Part shown: positions 59,417-64,000 of the stretch, piece by piece | Layout of the letters: each line of letters starts with the position of its first letter | Position numbering within the stretch: the stretch's first letter is position 1 | DNA from: Chamaecrista fasciculata | Taxonomy: Eukaryota > Streptophyta > Magnoliopsida > Fabales > Fabaceae | Direction of reading: 5' to 3' | Length of the DNA: 64,000 nt | Assembly (NCBI GenBank): GCA_003254925.1 | Contig: QANZ01004375.1 | Coordinates: 1-64,000, forward strand | Notes under the pieces: generated by a model | What the model was told of the DNA's origin: nothing | The model's database searches: none | Seen by the model: the letters and a program-made list of their open reading frames with translations, nothing else | Program-made: the position numbers and the translations under genes

Positions 59417-62400
59417 TCATGAGTCCTCATAATGATGATCTGTCTCATCGAAGATCTCCTCCTTCAGAAAGGAATATTAATGTCAGTAAAGCTTTCTACA
59501 ATCTTTTGCGAGATTCTTAGAAAACTATGTATATGCAACGAAAGGCAAGAATTTCATTTCAACATTAAGTTCAAGAAAGAATAAAATAAGTTCAGAATAA
59601 GTCTTGACCTGTAAAAGCTCTTCAATAACATCTTCCATAGTAATGACCCCAACAGCTTCTTCTTCTTCCGGGAGTTTTGGAAGTGGATTTCCATCTATCT
59701 CCAGAATATCCGAGTACATATTTTTTGACCATTTTCTGCTTCGAGAACCATTCCTCAATGACTTGTTTGTATTTGGAAAGCTTTTCCACTTATGGAGTGG
59801 CTTCTTTGTTTTCAAAACTCTCTCAGGGGAAGGCTTTTCACCATCAATATCTACCCTCCAATCTTTCGTTGAGTCTAATTCAAAGCCATAGTAGAAAGGG
59901 AGAGGTTATTATCAACAGAATTTTCCAGCTTCAATTCAAAGGAATCTATACTATAGGTTTGCGAGAGATCAATAGTTAAATAGATTACATCATGGGCGCT
60001 TACCATATTTTTTTGAAGATTGCCGCGATGTCTTTTCACGCTGTCTTACAACAACAGCCATGTGACTATGGCCCTTCTGGAACTCATTCAAAATGTCATA
60101 CAGCGGCATACTTTCTTGAACCCTGAGAATTTGTAATTTACAAGAGTCAATGGTCACAAAATCACACTGTACCCATCAGATTCTATATGGGATCGACATT
60201 TTCAGTCATCAAATTCATAAAAAAAATATAGACAATACCGTGGAATCCTTCGAATTGTTACACTCTTTACAGGTGCTTCATCTTCTGGGTGAACTGTCAA
60301 TAAATTCTTGACCTAAAATTAAGCAGCACACAATTAGAAAGCATAAGTCATTGATACTCGCAAAGAAAGGTTCAAGAGAAAAGAAGCAGAAAGAAGTGTA
60401 AAGCGAAAAAATAATAATTCCAAAACTATCAATCACATTAGATCAAATTTACTGAAATGATAAAATGATAAGTATCCAACGATAACAGATGGTATTCAAA
60501 GATGCAATACAGAAATTAGCTAGAGGGCCAGCCTCAATCAAAATAAACTCTCTTAATACATTAACTATGAATATAACACTTGGCTTATCTAAAAAGCTTT
60601 GTAATCTGAAAACTAGTAACTAAAATCCCTGATGACATAAAACTTAATGGCGTGATCATATAAAGCTAAGCTTTCAATTAGCTACCCAACTGTGGTTCTT
60701 AGGAAGGTCATAAATGTCACAAGATCTAGCGAATAGCATGTTTTATTAGAATCAAGTACTGAGTTTGTTTCCTAACTGAACAACTTGCAATAAGTACTTT
60801 ATCTAATAGTTGGGTCAGTAAATCTTAGTAATGTCATAAAAATTTATGACTTACGAGTGCTACACTGTGCCAGATAATTAAGTACTGCATGTTTCTTGAG
60901 TTTTGACCATGTTAAACTATGTTGACGCATTTCATTCTTCACTGAAAATTTTAAATCAAAATCTGAGGCTTAAATGGCAGCTTATGGCTCTAAAGAAACT
61001 GAATGATTGGTTGAAAGTAAGATATCAAACAAGAAAAAGCCAAAGATATTAATTCCAGAATTTTTTTTTGAACAAATTAATTCCAGAATCTGCAAGCAGA
61101 TCCTAGTCCAAATTTAGAGAATTTGACAAATCACCATGAACCATACAGACATTTCTTTGCTCTACACTTAATTCCTAACCCTTTGTCACTGCTGAACCTG
61201 CTATAAACTCAGTATGACTCAAGTGAGGGTAATTTCTCATGCATAATTTTCTTTTTGGCATGCATAATTCTCATTATAACTCCAAGTGAGGGAAAATTCT
61301 CTCATGGATCTCAACTTCAATGTAAATTTCCAGGTAATTTGTTTAAACATCAGAAAGTAAATGTCTGAGACTCAGAGGGTCATCCAGGATCTATATTGAT
61401 AGATTTAATCACACAGGAATATATAATACCAATAATCTCAGAGTGTTGATTTGAAACTGTCTGATGTGGTTTTAATACAGTTGTGCATCTAATGAAATTT
61501 ACAGATGAACAATTCAAAAAAAGGGAAAAAAAAAATGCTACCAGAATAAGTCCAATGATGTTTGTGGGACGTTCATAATAGACTGGGACTCTGCTATGCC
61601 CTTTGCTCAATATTAAACTCATCAAATCCCTGCTTAATACCAGGCAATCAATCAGATTATCCAAAGTTTTAAAACATATAAATGGAAACTTGTACTCTAA
61701 AATTTTTTTAAGCAAACCTCACCTGTCAAGCCTAGCATTAATATCAATTGCAAAAGTATCAGATATAGGAGTCATAGCATCACTGGCAGTTTTCTCGGTA
61801 AGTTCAAGTGCCCCGGCAATGATAGTTGTTTCATCATGTGTCAGTTCTCCACCTTTTCCAGCCTAACACAATACAAAATAACCAGAGTGAGTATAGAAGT
61901 GAATGAGTCTAGATAATCCGAAAAGAAAAAGATAAGATAACCTTAAGTCACATTTCAGGGTAATTGCATTAGAGAAAGGAAAATAGTGCAGCATACTAAT
62001 GAAATAACAAGTATTGTTCAACTTCAGAAGTAACTGAATAAAAACAAGATAAAATACAATAACAATAACAGACCACATAACTCTGATACAGACCTCATTA
62101 CCATGCATATTTACAAGTGTTTTTAACTCAGCTCTACGGAAAAGGGCTGCATTTCGATGGCCCAACAAATAGTCCAATAGCTGAAAAACCACAGAAATGC
62201 AAAAACAGCCAAGACGAAAAAAAGAAAATTAGAAATGAACAGATTAAATTTCTCTCTTTACTACAAATGGATTCACAAAATTTCTACTCATGTCACCTTG
62301 CTAATCGGAAAAGCAATAGGATAGCATATCCATACAAGTACACGAACAAATGGAGCCACTGTTGCACCAATCATAAGCCCATAACGAGAGCAAACAGATT

Positions 62401-62607
62401 GTGGTATAATCTTCAAACGAATAAATAGATGTCAGCACTTTGAAATACATGCCGAAAAATTAAATAAATGTCATGCCAGGAAATTAGAAATTTTAGAAGT
62501 TCCTCCTATGAGATATTAAGTGTGAGCTGGACATGCAGCAATCCTGAAAGAGCTAAGTTTATTTACATAACAAACAAGTCTACTGACCAGTCAAAGTTTG
62601 AAGGAAG

Positions 62608-62639
<32 letters not shown>

Positions 62640-63639
62640 NTTTTTTTTTTTTTTATTTTGTCAATTATTTTATGTCCAAAAGCATCTAATACCCATTAAA
62701 AACTACATGGAATTGTGGAGGATAAGAAAGGTTTTGAAGCTAGCATATGATTGTAGCCTTGAAGGAAAAGAAAAAGAAAAATCTCACCTCACCAAACAGA
62801 AGAATCAATGTCACTGAAATCAGGATAGCACCCCATGCAGTAACAAGACTATCGAGAAATATAGGAAGCGCCTACAAAAAGCATCACCATATAAAATTTA
62901 GCTAGATTAGTGATCACTCATCCAATTCCAGGGATCAAATACTGTAGAACGGGGATTTTAGCCGTACCTCCATAGCCGCAGCATTGCAAATTAGCAGGGT
63001 ACAAAGCAATAAATGTTGATTTTTCACAACAGGCAATATCTTCGCTGTATGGTCAAAACACAAATTCAAACAGCAAGATAATCAATAGGTACATAACATT
63101 CAAGACAGTAATGTATTTCCTATTGCTAGGATGCCGAATTTTGCCAGATTAGGTAATAACAATCAGATCTACGATTGCATAAAAAAGCTTAAGCAGAGAA
63201 AGGAAGGTTGTAAAAGGGTTTTTATTCATGGACTCGGAAAGGAAACACAAAAGTCAGTTAGAATACGAAAGCAGAAGTCACATCAAGCCACCATTCCCCC
63301 AAAATAAAATTTCCCCGAGAAGCAATTTTCAGAGACTTGGAATTTGCAAAAAAGAAATTGCGAACCTAACAATTAACCTTCCATTGCAAGGGAATACATC
63401 AAACTCAATTCAAGGGGGGAAATAAATAAAAAGTGGAAAGTAGATGGAGGAAGAAGATTACCGGCATATTGGCGGTCTTTAGCCGTACCAGACTTAGCAA
63501 GAACTTCAAGATCAACAAGGCTCAAGGACATGAGACCTAGGGTGAGGCCAGACATCAAGCCAGCAAACATAACGAGGAAGACGATTATAGCTAAGTAAAT
63601 GAAAAAATGGGAATCGCAGCACTTATATTCGACGGCCAT
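59417..63639 (-). CDS. DUF21 and CBS-domain membrane protein (CorC/CNNM-like)
   Basis: Member of the plant CBSDUF family (close to At2g14520/At4g33700), related to CNNM/CorC proteins linked to magnesium or other cation handling. Exons: 63462-63639, 62968-63044, 62788-62871, 62297-62410, 62094-62180, 61723-61862, 61542-61629, 60239-60312, 60004-60122, 59609-59874, 59417-59461; 1272 nt, 423 aa, equal to family length. The DUF21 part has hydrophobic segments at about 12-34, 64-84, 87-112 and 126-148. It is followed by a CBS pair: [16 protein letters not shown] to IIGLILVKNLL, and [22 protein letters not shown] to [16 protein letters not shown], split by a basic insert. The protein ends [14 protein letters not shown]. 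Acceptors of exons 4 and 11 are AAG-type, weaker than usual but frame-supported. Transport function is inferred from relatives only. Confidence 0.94.
62612..62655. repeat. Poly-T tract with an N in a CBS/DUF21 intron
   Basis: A pure T run interrupted by N at 62640, in the intron between exons 3 and 4. The true length is unknown. Confidence 0.9.
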
Positions 63640-63772
63640 TGAAGCTCAGGGAGTCTTGGTACTTAGTGGTTGAATTTGTGGGAGCAGAGAGAGAGATTGA
63701 TGGGTAATAGTCAGAGAAAGACGAAGTGCTTGAAGTCCATTAAGGAATTGGAGAGAGGAAGCGGTGAAGAGA

Positions 63773-63818
63773 GAAGAAGAAGAAGAAGAAGAAGAAGAAG
63801 AAGAAGAAGAAGAAGAAG
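63773..63818. repeat. GAA microsatellite in the CBS/DUF21 leader or promoter
   Basis: About fifteen GAA units on the + strand, TTC in the direction of the gene, 135-180 bp upstream of the ATG. TTC/CT tracts are common in plant leaders. The open frame that reads it as poly-Arg on the + strand is an artefact of the repeat. Confidence 0.85.
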
Positions 63819-63839
63819 CATAGGGGAATATTGTGTGAA

Positions 63840-64000
63840 GGAATCGTATATAAATGGAGACTAGACGTAAGAGAGAGAGAGGAAAAGATGAAAGCGAGGA
63901 TAATCGCTTCGGATTTGGCGTTGATTGTCTTTGTTTGCGAGCGACGAGTGGGTGGTGCGCTGGCTTTACAAAATCCAGCTGATTTATTTCTATTTATTTA
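63840..64000. other. Upstream flank at the window edge
   Basis: Promoter region of the CBS/DUF21 gene and possibly of a neighbour beyond the window. A TATATAAA motif at 63847-63854 faces rightwards on the + strand, but no gene can be seen in the remaining 150 bp. Confidence 0.3.

Noticed and set aside
63670-63864. 64-codon frame with an arginine run
   Set aside because: It arises from the GAA microsatellite upstream of the CBS/DUF21 gene.
1-64000. tRNA, rRNA, snoRNA genes or CRISPR arrays
   Set aside because: I looked for tRNA B-box-like motifs, paired C/D boxes and regularly spaced repeats and saw none that hold up by eye.

Overview
This is a 64-kb piece of nuclear chromosome from a eudicot plant. 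The evidence is genes split into many short exons with GT-AG introns, very AT-rich spacers, plant-type protein families and abundant small inverted-repeat elements. The species cannot be fixed from the sequence; a rosid is plausible but only a guess. No bacterial, organellar or CRISPR feature is present.

Eight protein genes can be modelled, and every exon set below closes in frame. In order: (1) NADP-isocitrate dehydrogenase with a transit peptide, + strand, 863-9757, 15 exons, 470 aa. (2) CAND1, regulator of cullin-RING ubiquitin ligases, - strand, 13667-24424, 28 exons, 1218 aa. (3) A peroxisomal short-chain dehydrogenase matching Arabidopsis IBR1, + strand, 27425-29472, 6 exons, 257 aa, ending in SRL. 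(4) A two-TM membrane protein of the At1g16860 family, - strand, 30199-33735, 4 exons, 436 aa. (5) Squalene epoxidase, + strand, 42219-45669, 8 exons, 536 aa. (6) A single-exon MUSTANG-like domesticated Mutator transposase, + strand, 48717-50471, 584 aa. (7) A secreted family GH3 beta-glucan exohydrolase/beta-glucosidase, - strand, 51608-54535, 8 exons, 632 aa. (8) A DUF21 plus CBS-domain membrane protein, - strand, 59417-63639, 11 exons, 423 aa. They are ordinary plant genes from unrelated pathways and do not form a biosynthetic cluster.

The spacers and long introns hold most of the unusual content. Four non-autonomous DNA elements have perfect target-site duplications: a Tourist-like MITE (7675-8074, TTA), two hAT-type MITEs (12090-12264 and 40354-40693, 8-bp duplications) and two long foldback elements with 9-bp duplications (36586-37225 and 57854-58253), making five in all. 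There are also decayed Ty1/copia fragments in two introns, a LINE RNase H relic beside squalene epoxidase, a tandem segmental duplication in the 10.5-12.9 kb spacer, and a partial exon duplication inside CAND1. Single N characters sit inside homopolymers or next to duplications and behave like collapsed assembly gaps.

I found no previously undescribed multi-gene system. The best leads are the MUSTANG-like protein that lacks the usual first catalytic aspartate, the GC-AG intron and duplicated exon piece in CAND1, and the dated insertion (filled and empty site in the same window) of a small hAT element.
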